A stretch of 27,514 nucleotides of DNA from Phaeoceros laevis (taxonomy: Eukaryota; Anthocerotophyta; Anthocerotopsida; Notothyladales), in contig JBNGIQ010008963.1 of the NCBI GenBank assembly GCA_049999765.1, positions 1 to 27,514 of the forward strand, given 5' to 3'. The notes beneath the pieces are model-generated. The model had not been told where the DNA came from, did not search any database, and saw only the letters and a list, made by a program, of their open reading frames with translations. Numbering within the stretch: position 1 is the stretch's first letter; the number at the start of each line of letters is the position of its first letter. Shown one piece after another: positions 1-11,775 of this stretch. The position numbers were made by a program, and so were the translations under genes.

Positions 1-192
1 TTCCAACACTAAACATCGATACTCATACTCCAAGAGATTGTCCATATTCTTTCACATATTCTTTCAGTCCAACATATTCATTATTGTGAAAGGAATATAA
101 TAATACAAATGTTTGAGTTATGAATAGTTCAATAAGATAATGATAAATTTTATTTCAATGACGGCATCGCAACCCAACCATAGCTAAGCCAT

Positions 193-366
193 CCTCTTAC
201 TTTAGAGAACGATGGTGGCTACCCTAGTTCAACCTGGGATCCAGGCACAATGGGATGATCGGCGGCATGCAATCTTGAAATAAACTTTCATGTACCCGTT
301 AGCCGACGGGTGCCCGCTTATGGGCAAGGGGGGGATCCTCAAGGAACCGTCCAACCTCCTCAAATA
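193..366 (+). repeat. Inverted-pair repeat, copy 1
   Basis: About 170 bp, from ACTTTAGAGAA through a CAATGGGATGATCGGCGGCA block to CAACCTCCTCAAATA. It is nearly identical to the reverse complement of 10334-10505, with a few substitutions and a small indel near the GGATCC. It is far more similar than anything else shared within the array, so it is a younger insertion. A diverged partial direct copy (GTGCCC..ATGGGCAAGGGC) follows at about 455-507. I see no coding content. Confidence 0.85.
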
Positions 367-512
367 ACACACACACAGTGGTGCCTCCTCAAATACCACT
401 TGTACAGTGACACCCTGTGACAGTACCTCGCTCATCTCTAGAAAGTAAAGACTCTTGTGTACCCATTCGTATGCACCTAGGTGCCCACACATGGGCAAGG
501 GCAAATACATCA

Positions 513-568
513 CACACACACACACACACACACCTAGTGTTCCCAGGTTGTGCGTGTGTGTTACTAAG
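513..568. repeat. CA/TG hairpin 1
   Basis: A CA-repeat arm ends in CCTAGTGTTCCCAGG and is followed by a TG-rich arm, so the two microsatellite arms can pair around a short loop. Confidence 0.8.
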
Positions 569-1804
569 ATACCATGTATCAAATGTTGCTATTTGGCTAG
601 CTTTTGAGTTCTGACTTATTGAGGACTGCTCACATATACATGTGTTATAAAGGATATGCTACCATGACGGGTTAGCACACCCTTAGAACTGTTCTCTTCT
701 GATTATACACTTTGTCTTGCTATGGTACAGGTGTTACAACTGCCTTTGTGTTGACAGAGAAATACAACATGACTAAACATGTCATCTTCTTGTTTTTTTA
801 AAAAAGTCACCAAGGCAGCATGCCAAAAAATGCTTGGTTGGAAGACTACTCTGTCTGAAGGTATTTACAGTTTTACTGTTGCCACGCAACTTTACTACCT
901 GACAACTGATTTGCAAATCGCTGCTATACCGCCTGTTACTTTACTTATTTCAGACATACGATTGGGTTGCGTGGCTGTGACTTGTGGCTCGCAGTTTGCC
1001 AGCATATGCTGGATGAGAACTCATTTATGAGTCGCTTGGCTGCTACTTGCCGTCAGTTTGCCACCGTAAGGCTAGTTACCCAAAGATGGGTGCACTCCTT
1101 TGGTCCGAATTTATGAGTAGCTGACTATGGAAGCACCTTCCAAAAAAAATCCTACCGAACATGTCAGTTAGGCTCAATTATGCAGCTGCCTTCCCGCCTT
1201 TTATGCCTACCCACACAACTTTGCAGTTTTTCTCTCTCCCTGGTACCCCTAAGTATCCATCTCTCTATCTCCAACCCTGGCTATGTAAGTAACCTTGTGA
1301 AACACCTTAGTACCTGTTCTTTCCATTCAGCTGACTTTCTTCGCGCCCGTCTGCCCTGTTTTATGCCTGGCTCTATGCCCTGCTGGTGGCCTGCGCCATC
1401 TCCCTTTGCCTTTGCTGTCACCCTACCTGCTCTTGTCACAATCAACAGTCCTTGTGCTCAGTAATCTGCTGCTGGTCACACCCCCATCTTGCTGGTCCTC
1501 AGTAACTTTGCCTACAGTCTGTGTTCGTCATCTTTGGCTGCAAAACCATGACTAGCAATCCATCTCAACAGGTCAGGCAGTAGATTTTAGCATGTCTCTT
1601 ATGTTTCTGTACATGCTTTCAGTCATAAAAAAATTGTGTTCTGTTCTTTGTACCTTGCATTGCTGAAGTGTTGGCCCTTGCCTTGTGACAGACTGAATGA
1701 AATGCTTGCTCTTGCCTTGTGCCATGATGACTGGCTTACATCCTTTTTGCTGCTATCCCAAGTCGTTCTTTAACCGCCTCTGTATGAGCTGTGATAATTA
1801 GAGT

Positions 1805-1920
1805 CGATGCACAGACCCTGCAGCCCTGGACCTGCCAATGGTCCACCAGAAATCCAGGCCGTGACGTATCTTTGGCACTGATGAAGGGGATACCAAGATT
1901 TGCAGTTACCATGCAAGTGT
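1805..1920 (+). repeat. Structured element A
   Basis: Stem 1 CCTGGA 1825-1830 with TCCAGG 1853-1858; stem 2 GTATC 1866-1870 with GATAC 1889-1893 around the conserved loop TTTGGCACTGATGAAGG; stem 3 TTGCA 1900-1904 with TGCAA 1912-1916. Upstream GCACAGACC matches the GCACAAGG of other copies. This copy has ACC instead of GTC after stem 1. Confidence 0.75.
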
Positions 1921-2811
1921 TGGCTTCGTCTGAAAGCTGTTTTCAAGGGTTGCTGGTGAAAACCCTAGTTGAAACATGCTTGCGTATCAAAGGAATAGAT
2001 GTTGATTAGCTTCTAGATTGCTTTCCTGCATTTTTTGCAAGTGTGGTATGATAGCATTGTCTGTCTGGCTTTAAACACAAGGAGCAGTCACATGACTGCC
2101 TTCTAGCTGTTTATCAAAGCCTATAGCAATTACAAAAATGCTGCTGCCTCATGACAATTGTCATGATGCTGTGGAAAGACCTTATTCTTCAAATGTGAAA
2201 GCTGCATACCTTTTTCATGCCTCTATGTTTGAAACAGTCCTGCTTTGTGTTTCTATTTCGAATGAGCTCTTGACGACTCTGCCACCTACCCAATGATTTG
2301 CAGCTGGCCACAAGCTACTTTGCACGCACTGTGCTCCTGCATACAACGTGCAGTTATGATGATTTGCGCTATGAGACGCAATCTGCAAATATCTCCAGTT
2401 GGATACCTTTTCTGCATTTGAACGATGACGATACCAACAGGTGTTCTAGTCAATTTACCAACACCTGCTCATGGTGACACCACTCTAAAGGCCCGATGCT
2501 GGCTCCAGTACTATGCTGACAGCCTATGTCGTGACCTACTACTACCAGCTTCCTGCTGCCACTTCGTCTCGCTGTTGTTTCCTCTAAAAACACAGCTGCC
2601 AACAAACATTCTTTTGGAAAATCATGCATACGACCTTGCGATGTCAGTATGGAGCCACCTCCAAGATGCTGCAGACATCACAAACCTTGCCTGAGTCTAC
2701 TCCACTCATTTTTTTGACATTGTCAATTGCACAAGTCCTCCTCGAGGGGCAATGTCCATTGCCTATGTCTTACGTCTTTTTTACGTAACACATATGTATG
2801 TATGTCAAGGG

Positions 2812-2850
2812 AACACACACATACCTATTCCCAGGTGTGTGATGTGTATA
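2812..2850. repeat. CA/TG hairpin 2
   Basis: CACACATACCT pairs with AGGTGTGTG around ATTCCC; TATGTATGTATG lies just upstream. Confidence 0.8.
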
Positions 2851-4635
2851 CTATATGTGTGTCTATCAGTAGCATCTGGAATGCTTCAACTGGTAATGTG
2901 CTTTTACATGAGTGAATCTGCAAATAGTGTGTAAGCCTAGGGCAATGTGACTTGCTATAATATGGAATGGTATGGTATGATATGGCCACCAGATACAGCC
3001 CAAATAACTATACATAGCACGTATGTTGCTTAAAGACATGGCAGGGTTGCTGGCAGCAAGGATATATTTCTAGTGAAGTGTAATGTGACGGGCTTGACCC
3101 AAAATAGTCATGACAATACATTCAGGTCTGTAACTGGTACATGTTACCTCAGCAAAAATAGAGTATGGCCTCTAGGATATTATACAACATAGTAAACTTG
3201 TGCCCATGCCAATTTATGGCTACTCGGGAGGTGTGCTGAAAAGAGTGGGGAAGGAATGCCAAAGGACAGGCATCATAAAGGGCCTTGCGGCTACTGTTTA
3301 AAATATAAGCTACCTATCTGACTGATGCAAGATCTCGGCGGCAACTGGACGATTTTCGATGCTCAGAAGCCCGATTCTTGGCCTTTCGGTGGCTCCCAGT
3401 AATTACACAAACACAGTCATCAGGGCAATGCCAGTACGGCTTGAAATGACCCTCAATCATACAGGTCTGTTGCCAATCCCCTACCCGTTTTTTTCTGATA
3501 GCAGATAGAAAAGAGGGATATACTTGACATAGTCACAATTTGCTTTGTCAAAAACATCATCTAATGCATGCTTCTCAGCAACAAAATTCATTCTCGCCGT
3601 TATGATCTCTACCTCACTCCTTCCAGCTCACAGCCGTCACATCTTTCTAGCAGGACTTGTCACCTTTTTCTCTACGAAATACCGGCCCTGTCTCAACCAT
3701 TCTTGTGCCTTCCCTGCTGATTGTGGCTTTAGTGAGTCTTCTCGCCCTGCTGGGCTCTCATGCTCTAGCTCCCTGTGTCTGCTGAGCTCTTGAGGCCCTG
3801 ATCTTCCCTTGGGCCCTGTCCCTCCACCACTACGTTCTTCTGAGCTCCTGAGCTCCTGAGCTCCATCAATCCCCTTCACGTTTTTTTCTGCTGCAACTAT
3901 TGTCAGTCCTTGCCCTGTGGCACAGCACCCAAAACTTCAGGCCCTAGGGGGCAATCCATAGCAGTACAACAGCTGCCCTTGCTTACTATTGCATTCGATA
4001 GCGTGGTCACAGCCCAGAAAGGTCGTTTAGAAAGACTTTCTTGCCTTGGTTACCTGGTTACCAGCCTTTTTACAAAGGAGGCGGACTGTAAGCATCTCGT
4101 GCTTGCTGATACCTGTGAAAGCGCTAGCAGCAAGCCATGTCTCAAGGATCCCAGTCACAGGCTGTAAGTACTCCATGTTTTAGTCAATTACCTGAAATGG
4201 ACACATCAGTGTTGGTATTTCTCAGCTACCCTCGGATGCTTGCATTCCAAATGATTTCTATAGCACAAGTGATTCACTAACATCATGTCCAGGGTTTAGC
4301 CACTGCTCATGAGATGTCTAGTTGCTGTGCTTTGCTTTGTCAAAAACCTGTTCGTAGAGCTGGACCCTGCCTTGTCTAGAAACTGTTCAGACCTGCAGCA
4401 AGTCACATAACATGTCAAAAACAGTTGAAGTTTGAATGACAGGCTAAAGAAATGCTTGTTGCTTGGATCTCCTAATTGTGAACTTGGGAACATGACTGAT
4501 CAGGTATTCTGCCCTTGAGAATTCTGGTTTGTGAAATGACGAACTAGGTCTGCAAACTGTTGTAGGAACGCTAGGAAATGCTAGATACGGTCAAATACAA
4601 TACATAGGTCTTGCTGGCTGACAAGTTTCAATCTT

Positions 4636-4755
4636 TAGCACAAAGCTTTGCAGGACCCAGGTCTGCTAATGGACCACCAGAAACCTGGGTAATGAGACTT
4701 CTTTGGCACTGACGAAGGAGAAGTGGAGATCTGTACCTACCATACAGATGCCTGC
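4636..4755 (+). repeat. Structured element B
   Basis: Stem 1 CCCAGGT 4656-4662 with ACCTGGG 4683-4689; stem 2 ACTTCT 4697-4702 with AGAAGT 4719-4724; stem 3 ATCTGTA 4729-4735 with TACAGAT 4743-4749. The loop word is GGCACTGACGAAGG. This is the most complete copy of the first class. Confidence 0.8.
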
Positions 4756-5704
4756 TCTGTGAAATGATTGGAAAACGTGCAGAAAATGGTATTTTTTGGC
4801 ATGTTTTGCGCAATCTGTGCTTTGATACTTTTCATAGCTATCTACCGATGTTGGGGATGCCTCTACAACCTTTTTGTAGTTGGTTGAACCTATAATCGCA
4901 CAGCAATGACAAGACCATGCAGAGTCCGTGAAACCACACTGCTACTTCGAGGATACATCTTTCTGCTGCAACATAACGCCAGGAGACACCATGCCTCGAC
5001 GTCAAAAATTCAGATTGCTGGCCACCATCCTGGCAGGATCCCTGCACAAGGCATATCAGACCTGTCAGAATGCATAATTGTAGTTGGGACCTTGAAAAAG
5101 GCAATGTCACCATGCGGTTTTCAGTCTACTTCCAGTTTCACAAAAACTGTCAAAATCAAAGACTTTTGCTGGAAAATTGTGTGTGAGCGTATACCGGGAA
5201 TACTGCGTTTGTATGTGTGTCTTTTAAGAATCAATTTGATATTTTCATGATGCCATTTTGATATCTTTTTTGTGTGTTGTGTAATATCTATGCTTATACT
5301 ACAGAATGCAGGACATTACTTGAGGATGGGCGTAATGATGCTGTATATACCAAGAATGGTAACTTTGTGCAAACACATGGATCGGGTAACGACTTACCAT
5401 CTAGTAAATCATGTAATATTGTTGACATTCTGGTTAACTAAGGCATGAGAAACGTGTGAAGCAAATAGATGCTTTTGCTGAATCAGTTCACGCAGACTTT
5501 TTGACGGCTGCCCAACATTAAAATAGGGGTTGTTGATTGCCGGCGAACAGATGGACTCGCCTAAACAAGCCACATCACTCTGAGCAGTCAGTTTAATTAC
5601 TCTTCTGCAGCCAGACTGGCAAGTGACCATTATTTTATGCTTTCTCGACCTGAGGCCGCTAATCATAGCCGTTTTGCATTTATGGACGGCTTAGTCGCCA
5701 TGCT

Positions 5705-5712
5705 TATATAAG
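5705..5712 (+). promoter_or_regulatory. TATA box upstream of the unit 3 leader
   Basis: TATATAAG lies about 25-30 bp before CCTCATCCCAG and the start of a pyrimidine-rich leader, as in an LTR promoter with a start site just downstream. The minus-strand counterpart in the inverted unit is CTATAAAGA (14207-14215). Confidence 0.5.
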
Positions 5713-6649
5713 AAGGTAGTTGCCTCATCCCAGTGCAAGCTTCTCAGCTTTCTCTCGTCCTCCCTCCGCCTCCAGTCTTCTCACACCCTCGCCCTCCCGC
5801 CATCCTGCCTCCTACCTTGCCTCCTTGCTGCTTTCTAAGTACCCGCATCACCCTAGTCCTTTGCCAGCTTCACCACCTTTTTCAGGAAGTCCCAGTGCTG
5901 ACATATCTGTCACGTCCTCAGGATGGTGTTGTCAGCTACATAGTCCGCTGTCCAAATCCTCCTTTTTTGTCCTCTTGTTTGGTTTTCTAAAACAGCCAGA
6001 CTTTGTGCCAGTTTTCCGACTACCCACTGTCCAGCTACAAGCTTTGCCATCTCTGAACTAGTTTCTTATTATACCTGTGAGCAGGCACCTTGTGTCTTGT
6101 CCTCAGTTTGTGCGTTGTCCCGTAGCATCCTTGCAAGTCACAACAATCCGTCTCAGTTAGTCGTTGTTTCAACTTTGTTGCCGAGAAACCTTCCAGTGAA
6201 GTCTGTGCCAAGTTGACGTGCAAATTTTGTGCCCACGCAGTATTCTAAGCAGTCCTAGCTGCCGGGCCATATAGCTGTGAGAGTTCCTACCTGTCTACTA
6301 GCATCTTCTCACTCAGCCACACATCCGGTACTCAGCTGGTCATCTGTCCCTTAGCAAAAACCTTCCCTATGTCCTTCCTCAATATCTGAACTTCGTCCCT
6401 GGTACGGCCACACACCACTATTTGGAAGGCAAGACATTTTGAGCAGGACAAGACAGCTGAGATGTCTCAGCAATCACAGGAAGCGGTATTCACAAGTAGT
6501 CGACTTGCTGTTTTTCTTCTTCTTTTCCGCTGAACGCTAGCAATGCCTAATGGTGATTGGTGACTGGTCGGAGTCCTGGCAATAGCAACAGTAGGATACG
6601 TGGGCCACTAACAAGTTGGAAAGAGTGTATGAATAGGTCTTTTGTCCAG

Positions 6650-6750
6650 ATCACACAAGAAGAGAGTTTACCAAAGGCGCTTCCAGAAACTCTTACGATG
6701 AGCCCACTTGGTACTGATGAGGAGTGGGGGAGGCATGGCTCACCCCCATG
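6650..6750 (+). repeat. Structured element D
   Basis: Stem 1 AGAGTTT 6663-6669 with AAACTCT 6687-6693; stem 2 CCCACT 6703-6708 with AGTGGG 6723-6728; alternative hairpin GGGGGAG 6726-6732 with CTCACCCCC 6739-6747. Second class, with the GAGGCATGGCTCACCCCCA tail. Confidence 0.8.
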
Positions 6751-7381
6751 TGCTCTTTGTGATCCTGGTAGACCAATGCAAGTTGTTGGTTTACAACCTT
6801 TGCATTGTCTTTTGCAAACTTAGAGTGCCATTTTGCAGCAACCCTGCAAATGGTGGACATGTGAAACATTGTTAGATAGCAGTTTCGGTTTGAAGTTCAT
6901 GTCGTACCTGCACAATGTGTCTCTAAGTCCTTTCTCGAGTGTTAACGCTATCTGAAAGTTGTTGTTCAGCTAGCACTGTCGCCAGTGACATGTTGAGTAC
7001 CCAGACGGGATCACCAATCACCAGATGGGCATATATATTTCAAAGACAGACTGGCCAAATGCGTCGTGGGCAGAAAGGACGTTGACAAACATCAGGCGAC
7101 AACCTGAACGATGTCTGAACAAAGACTGATTCTTCAAGACTGCTGGTGCATCATTGCTGTCGAGACCTGGTCGAAAAATGACCGATACGATTCTGTATTG
7201 ACCTGCACACGGGCAATACCGCTGGTCATGACTGTTGGTGCATCATAGCTGTCGAGGCCTGATCAAATATCAACGGAATAAAGGGAGTTTACCTTGTCTT
7301 ACGCTAATGTTTGGCGCTACAAGCGATCTTGTCTTGTCGTATCCTAGCCATAAGTCTCAATGCCTAGTCAAGGCAAGCCCT

Positions 7382-7481
7382 NNNNNNNNNNNNNNNNNNN
7401 NNNNNNNNNNNNNNNNNNNNNNNNNNNNNNNNNNNNNNNNNNNNNNNNNNNNNNNNNNNNNNNNNNNNNNNNNNNNNNNNN
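7382..7481. other. Assembly gap (100 N)
   Basis: Exactly 100 N. It adjoins a CA/TG hairpin, so the repeat probably broke the assembly, and the unit length here is unreliable. Confidence 0.99.
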
Positions 7482-7485
7482 AAAG

Positions 7486-7532
7486 CAAACACACACATAC
7501 TGTGTTTGCAGTATGCATATGTGTGTGTGAAC
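7486..7532. repeat. CA/TG hairpin 3
   Basis: CACACACATA pairs with TATGTGTGTG. A nested alternative pairs GCAAACACA with TGTGTTTGC. Confidence 0.8.
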
Positions 7533-8546
7533 TTTGTATGTGTGCCGCAAAAACGAATTCATTTTTTCTACAATTGCCTTGACCAATGGCTTAATAAAAA
7601 TGATTTTATGTCTCTCAAGTCCTATGACCGTGTTCTAGATAAAAGATATGTGACTGCTCTACCACTTTACCTAGACCGGGTAATGCTTGTTTTGAATACA
7701 TGGAATATTTACCATGTACAAATTTCGAGGTCCAATCCAAGCAGTTACTTACTCGCAGCCAAGACATGGCCAGGTTGATCCTTTGGAGGCTACAATGTGG
7801 CAGATCGCTACAAACTCATTTATGAGCCGACGGCCCTTAAAGGCTGTATTATTTTCTCTCAAGCCGACGTGTCTACAGGCAGACCGCCAAGTGATCAGGT
7901 TCTTGATTGCTTTGTGGGCGCAGCTAGCACCAGGGTTGCTGCTATGATACTGATAATAGACTAACCAGCTGCTGTAAAGTGGTTTGCCTGCAGCCAGCAT
8001 AATGAAGCCGAGATTCGGCCTGCCAAGTATGGTTGACACCATCAAAAGCAGCAGAAAATGTGCTCTGCACCGGTTTACAGCTGGGATGACCGCATTGGAC
8101 ACCTTCAATGCAAATCACACAAAAAAAATCTTTGGTTAGTAACAGCCTAGAAACCACATTCAGGTCTTTTGGTTTTTTTTTAAGCCTCACAGATGCCACT
8201 AGAAGGAAACAGAGAGAGAGAGGTGCGTTCCTACATAAGTGGACTGTGCTACCCTCAGTCCCAACATCTCCCGCCCCTCACTTCTTCTCCTCGTGACCAA
8301 CATGCTCCCTCAATGTCATTTGTCGCTCTGCTAAGCCTTCGATAGACACACCTTCTGTTGTCCTTCCTTTGTTTATCGTCTTGTGTCCTCCAAACATCCT
8401 TCCACTGTGTGCCATCCTTCGTTCTTTCAGAGTTTGCAACACTCTGCCTTTCAGTCTGCCCCACATTCCTACTGTGATCCCCTCTATCTCTCTATTACCA
8501 CTTTTGTCTGCTACAGCCCTGCCCTTGCTTGTGTCGTAGGCCACAT

Positions 8547-8661
8547 TCTTAGCTCAAACTTCAGTTTCCTCTCATTCTCAGCTCAAACTTCAGTTTTCCT
8601 GCTGCCACTCTACCTTCATTCTCAACTCAAACTTCAGTTTTCCTGCTGCCGCTCTACCTTA
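8547..8661 (+). repeat. 44-bp tandem repeat
   Basis: CTCAGCTCAAACTTCAGTTT recurs with a 44-base period, with flanking CCTGCTGCC.CTCTACCTT. Two near-complete copies plus a partial leading copy lie within the pyrimidine leader of unit 4. Confidence 0.85.
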
Positions 8662-9084
8662 ATTCTTGTCGAGACTACATTCTCAAACTCCTCATCAAGT
8701 CCTCAAATTTCCTGCCATCTCTGCAACATCCCGGTCTTCAGTACAAAGCTGTGAAGTTCCATCCAAACAACACGAAGGGCAGCCAAGTAGCCGTGATGTC
8801 ACAGTAAACAAACGAGGTGGAGACTGTTTACAAACCTGTGCGGCATTTTCCTTCGATGCTTGAATGCTGTCGTGAATGCTGTCTGTTGCTGGATAATGGT
8901 TGTGTGAAGACTTGCTACTGCTACTGATTACTGCTGTCCAGTTCTACATATCATGATCATGGACTGCTGGTCGTGTACTGTTTGCTACGGACTGCTGCAG
9001 ATTGATGGAAGCACTGCATGATTTTTACTGACACCAAAACGTGTTAAAGTGGTCGGATAGCTAATTCTTTCAGAGTCAAACTCA

Positions 9085-9200
9085 AGTTGCACAAGTTTTT
9101 CGTTGAGATGGGTTTGCCACAAAGCTTTCCAGAAACCCATACAAGGATCCCGCCTGGCACTGATGAGGAGCGGGGGAGGCATGGCTCACCCCCATGCACT
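9085..9200 (+). repeat. Structured element E
   Basis: Stem 1 ATGGGTTT 9108-9115 with AAACCCAT 9133-9140; stem 2 CCCGC 9149-9153 with GCGGG 9170-9174, a compensatory A-T to G-C change relative to elements D and F. Followed by the GAGGCATGGCTCACCCCCA tail. Confidence 0.8.
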
Positions 9201-9852
9201 CAACGAGACTTACCAGAGGAATCGCCTCCCAAGTTGGTTAACTTGTGAGCTTCCTCTTTGCAACTTAGATGTTTTTTTGTAAACCTGCATAGACAAATCG
9301 TTAGCATGAAAAATTTCAAAGCTTACCATGATTGCTCTTGTGACTTGTTTGTTTAACCATTTCTTCTAGCTGATCAAGGCAGCATGCAGGCCAGACCGGC
9401 CAACAGTCCTACATACAGTGCGAGACAGCACTTGTGGCCAGATAGGCCCCTGCACAACAAAAATGCTCGGTCAGATAGACCAAATGCAGGACAAAATGGC
9501 TGACTTAGGTCAGACTGACTAGAAACATTCAATAGACGCCTTCTCGACAGAACGATCAGACTGAATGCTGGTCAAGCTATTCACAAATGCTTGGAAAGAC
9601 AAAAATTCAGGTTCTTCTGTACTAGTACCACCCCTTGTCGTCTGCTGGTGCATCATAGCTATCTGGCCACCATTTGCCGCCCTCCTGTCTCAACCAATTC
9701 TATGAAAAAAGGCATCGGAAGTGCCTCTTTGCTGGCAGTTTCTTGTAAAACTTTGCCATGTTCTCTAGTCTTGAGTCCAAGTCCTTATCGGAGGCAAACT
9801 GTCAGGAACCCAGTCAGATGACAAGGGTCACCTGTATGTATGTATGCCATGC

Positions 9853-9890
9853 AAACACACACCATGCTCCCGGGTGTGTGTTGTGCATCT
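9853..9890. repeat. CA/TG hairpin 4
   Basis: ACACACACC pairs around ATGCTCCC with GGGTGTGTGT, as at 2812; TGTATGTATGTATG lies just upstream. Confidence 0.8.
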
Positions 9891-10333
9891 TATACTGTGT
9901 ATGTGTCATTAACATGTGCAATGGTAAAATGACAAGTGCTGGAGTTATAATATAGTAGGTTCTCTTTATGTTATGGCATAGATTTGATGCCATGCAGGCC
10001 ATACGATTTCCCATTCCCATGCATACCAAAGAAGGGTAGCAAAGCATGGTTGGAATATCTCAGCATGGTAAGGCTAAATACCAGGCAGCTACATACGAAA
10101 CTGTAAAAAGGCTGACAGCCGGGTAATGCCAAGTCCAAAATGACTGCAAGACTATTTGCTGGCAGCCACCAAAAATTTCCATGAGTGCTAACGGATGCTG
10201 CTAAACTTGGCCACGATTTTTCTCTGCGCACTGGTTCATGCCCCAAGGCAAACGAATGGTTGACAGCAGACGACATGGAGTACATTAATGACACCAGGAT
10301 GCTAGCAGAGGTGATGTGATGTGATTGTATTTG

Positions 10334-10505
10334 AGGAGGTTGACATGGTTCCAATCAGGATCCCCCCCTTGCCCATAAGCGGGCACCCGTCGGCTAACGG
10401 GTATAGGAAAGTTTATTTCAAGATTGCATGCCGCCGATCATCCCATTGTGCCTGGCTCCCAGGTTAAACTAGGGTAGCCACCATCCTTCTCTAAAGTGAG
10501 AGGTA
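10334..10505 (-). repeat. Inverted-pair repeat, copy 2
   Basis: Reverse-complement partner of the segment at 193-366. The shared core includes CCCGTCGGCTAACGGG, itself a near palindrome, and GCCGCCGATCATCCCATTG. Homology stops abruptly at CTCCTCAAATA on one side and at ACTTTAGAG on the other, as expected for two insertions of one short element. Confidence 0.85.
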
Positions 10506-11656
10506 ACCAACCTCAAAAGTGCAATAGCATTCAAAGCTGGTGCAGCTACTACAAAAAAAATGCAGGCTGACAGATCATAGAAGGGATCTTGGCATAGCTA
10601 ATTCTAGCAAAGGCCATCTGATCACCTTACAACACATGTGATTACAGGGACACCTGGCAATGTGAGTTATGGCTACGACAACCAAGTTCTCACCAAAAAA
10701 AGCTACTCTCGAGCATGGTCTGTACGACTATAATGCATAGAACGCAAGCTGGCAACAGTCATTTGGTAAAACCCTTATTTCTGCCACCTCTACCTATGAT
10801 TGAGTCTCTCAAACACCTGCTTATCTCTCTGAACAGCATACAGTCTTCACGCCAAGCTTCAGCCTTTAAAGGCTCTCCTTCCCTTCACATTTAGCCAAAG
10901 CTCTCGGTATTCTTTGCCTTCTGCTCGTACGCATCTTTCTCCCTGCTGTCAAGTCCTTGCCCTCTATGCACATGTCTCCTACTTCCAGGTTGCAGTACCT
11001 CTGCTCCTGATACCCTACCTCCTTGTTCCAGTTCCTGCTGTACAGCCTCCTACCTCCTTGCTTTTGTCCATCCTTTACAATCTCCTTATTCCAACTCCTT
11101 CCTCCCAAAGCTGCAGTTATTCACGTTTTCAGTTCTGGTGGTCTACTGTATCCTGGCTGCCGATTCCAGTTTCATCACCTTACATTTTGTAGCTGCTGCC
11201 CCAAGGCCCTATACGTCACAATCCCGGTAGTTAGAAACAAGTGAGGGTTTGGTCGCACAACGATTAGGTCAAGCATGGCTTCGCCACAAGTTGTAAGCTT
11301 TTCTTCATAACTACTGTTGGTTTCTTCTGAATACGGTTTTTTCTGGATAATGGTCTTTGAATATACATGTACCTAGAGTTGAGTCCATTGTTTGCCTGAA
11401 CTTCATGCAACATCCAGCATATTAATCAGTCCAGGTTCCAGGTCTATAGAAAAGTGAACGAGCAAAATGAAGTTTGTTCTTTGCACTGTTGCCCTGAAGT
11501 CTAATGTTCTAACCTGAATGGACAACTTCCTTGTAATGTTGTGACTGGACAAGCAATACATGGTGGTAATGCAGCCTTGCCAACATGTCTAGCATCAGCT
11601 GTCACAAAACCAGGTTTGAATCATGTCTGCATTTTTCTTTGACACAAATTAACAAA

Positions 11657-11775
11657 TGCACAAGGCTTTGCAGGACTCAAGTCTGCCAATGGACCACCAG
11701 AAACTTGGGCCATGAAGCTTCTTTGGCACTGATGAAGGAGACGTGGAGATCTGTACTCACCATACAGATGCTTGC
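11657..11775 (+). repeat. Structured element C
   Basis: Stem 1 CTCAAGT 11676-11682 with ACTTGGG 11703-11709 (one G-T pair); stem 3 ATCTGTA 11749-11755 with TACAGAT 11763-11769. Stem 2 is partly decayed. Closely related to element B. Confidence 0.8.

Larger units (their letters stand above)
500..2730 (+). repeat. Array unit 1 (degenerate)
   Basis: Contains a CA/TG hairpin (513-568), a CATTTATGAGTCG motif near 1018 shared with unit 4, a pyrimidine-rich leader (about 1180-1500), a short ATG context at 1548 (MTSNPSQQV), structured element A (1805-1920) and a purine-rich end before 2753. No protein gene is supported; the open frames are short and unsupported. The left boundary is uncertain. Confidence 0.5.
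2731..5086 (+). repeat. Array unit 2 (degenerate)
   Basis: Opens with a polypurine-type tract (CTCGAGGGGCAATGTC, 2741-2756) and TATGTATGTATG, then a CA/TG hairpin (2812-2850), a pyrimidine-rich leader (about 3545-3880), an ATG context at 4137 (MSQGSQSQAV followed by a GTAAGT donor-like site) and structured element B (4636-4755). I see no gene between these landmarks. Confidence 0.55.
5087..7381 (+). repeat. Array unit 3 (degenerate, ends at assembly gap)
   Basis: Opens with CTTGAAAAAGGCAATGTCAC, matching the unit start at 12219. Then come a weak TG-rich hairpin (about 5190-5225), a TATA box (5705-5712), a pyrimidine-rich leader (5725-6060), an ATG context at 6464 (MSQQSQEAV) and structured element D (6650-6750). 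The paired phrase GGTGCATCAT..GCTGTCGAG occurs twice (about 7144 and 7236) and again near 9648. No gene is supported. Confidence 0.5.
7482..9830 (+). repeat. Array unit 4 (degenerate)
   Basis: Carries a CA/TG hairpin (7486-7532), a CATTTATGAGCCG motif near 7818 as in unit 1, a pyrimidine-rich leader (8255-8730) with a 44-bp tandem repeat, and structured element E (9085-9200). A weak ACATAAG sequence (about 8234) lies where unit 3 has its TATA box. No gene is supported; the remaining stretches show only short unrelated frames. Confidence 0.5.

Noticed and set aside
417-614. Thr-His repeat ORFs and similar CYV/MYVC ORFs at hairpins
   Set aside because: Translations of CA/TG and TATG microsatellites.
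4656-4720. Canonical hammerhead ribozyme in the structured elements
   Set aside because: The words GAAAC and CTGATGA occur in most copies, and GTC follows stem 1 in B and C. In a hammerhead, however, CTGATGA must sit between stems I and II with GAAA after stem II. Here CTGATGA lies in the loop of the second hairpin, and GTC becomes GTT or ACC in other copies. I could not fold the standard three-way core.
6640-6823. Conserved peptide read from elements D-G (LPETxTxxPLGTDEEWGRHGSPP)
   Set aside because: The frame is shared by several second-class copies, but the first-class copies have stops in it. Stem sequences change in pairs without regard to codons, so RNA structure explains the conservation better.
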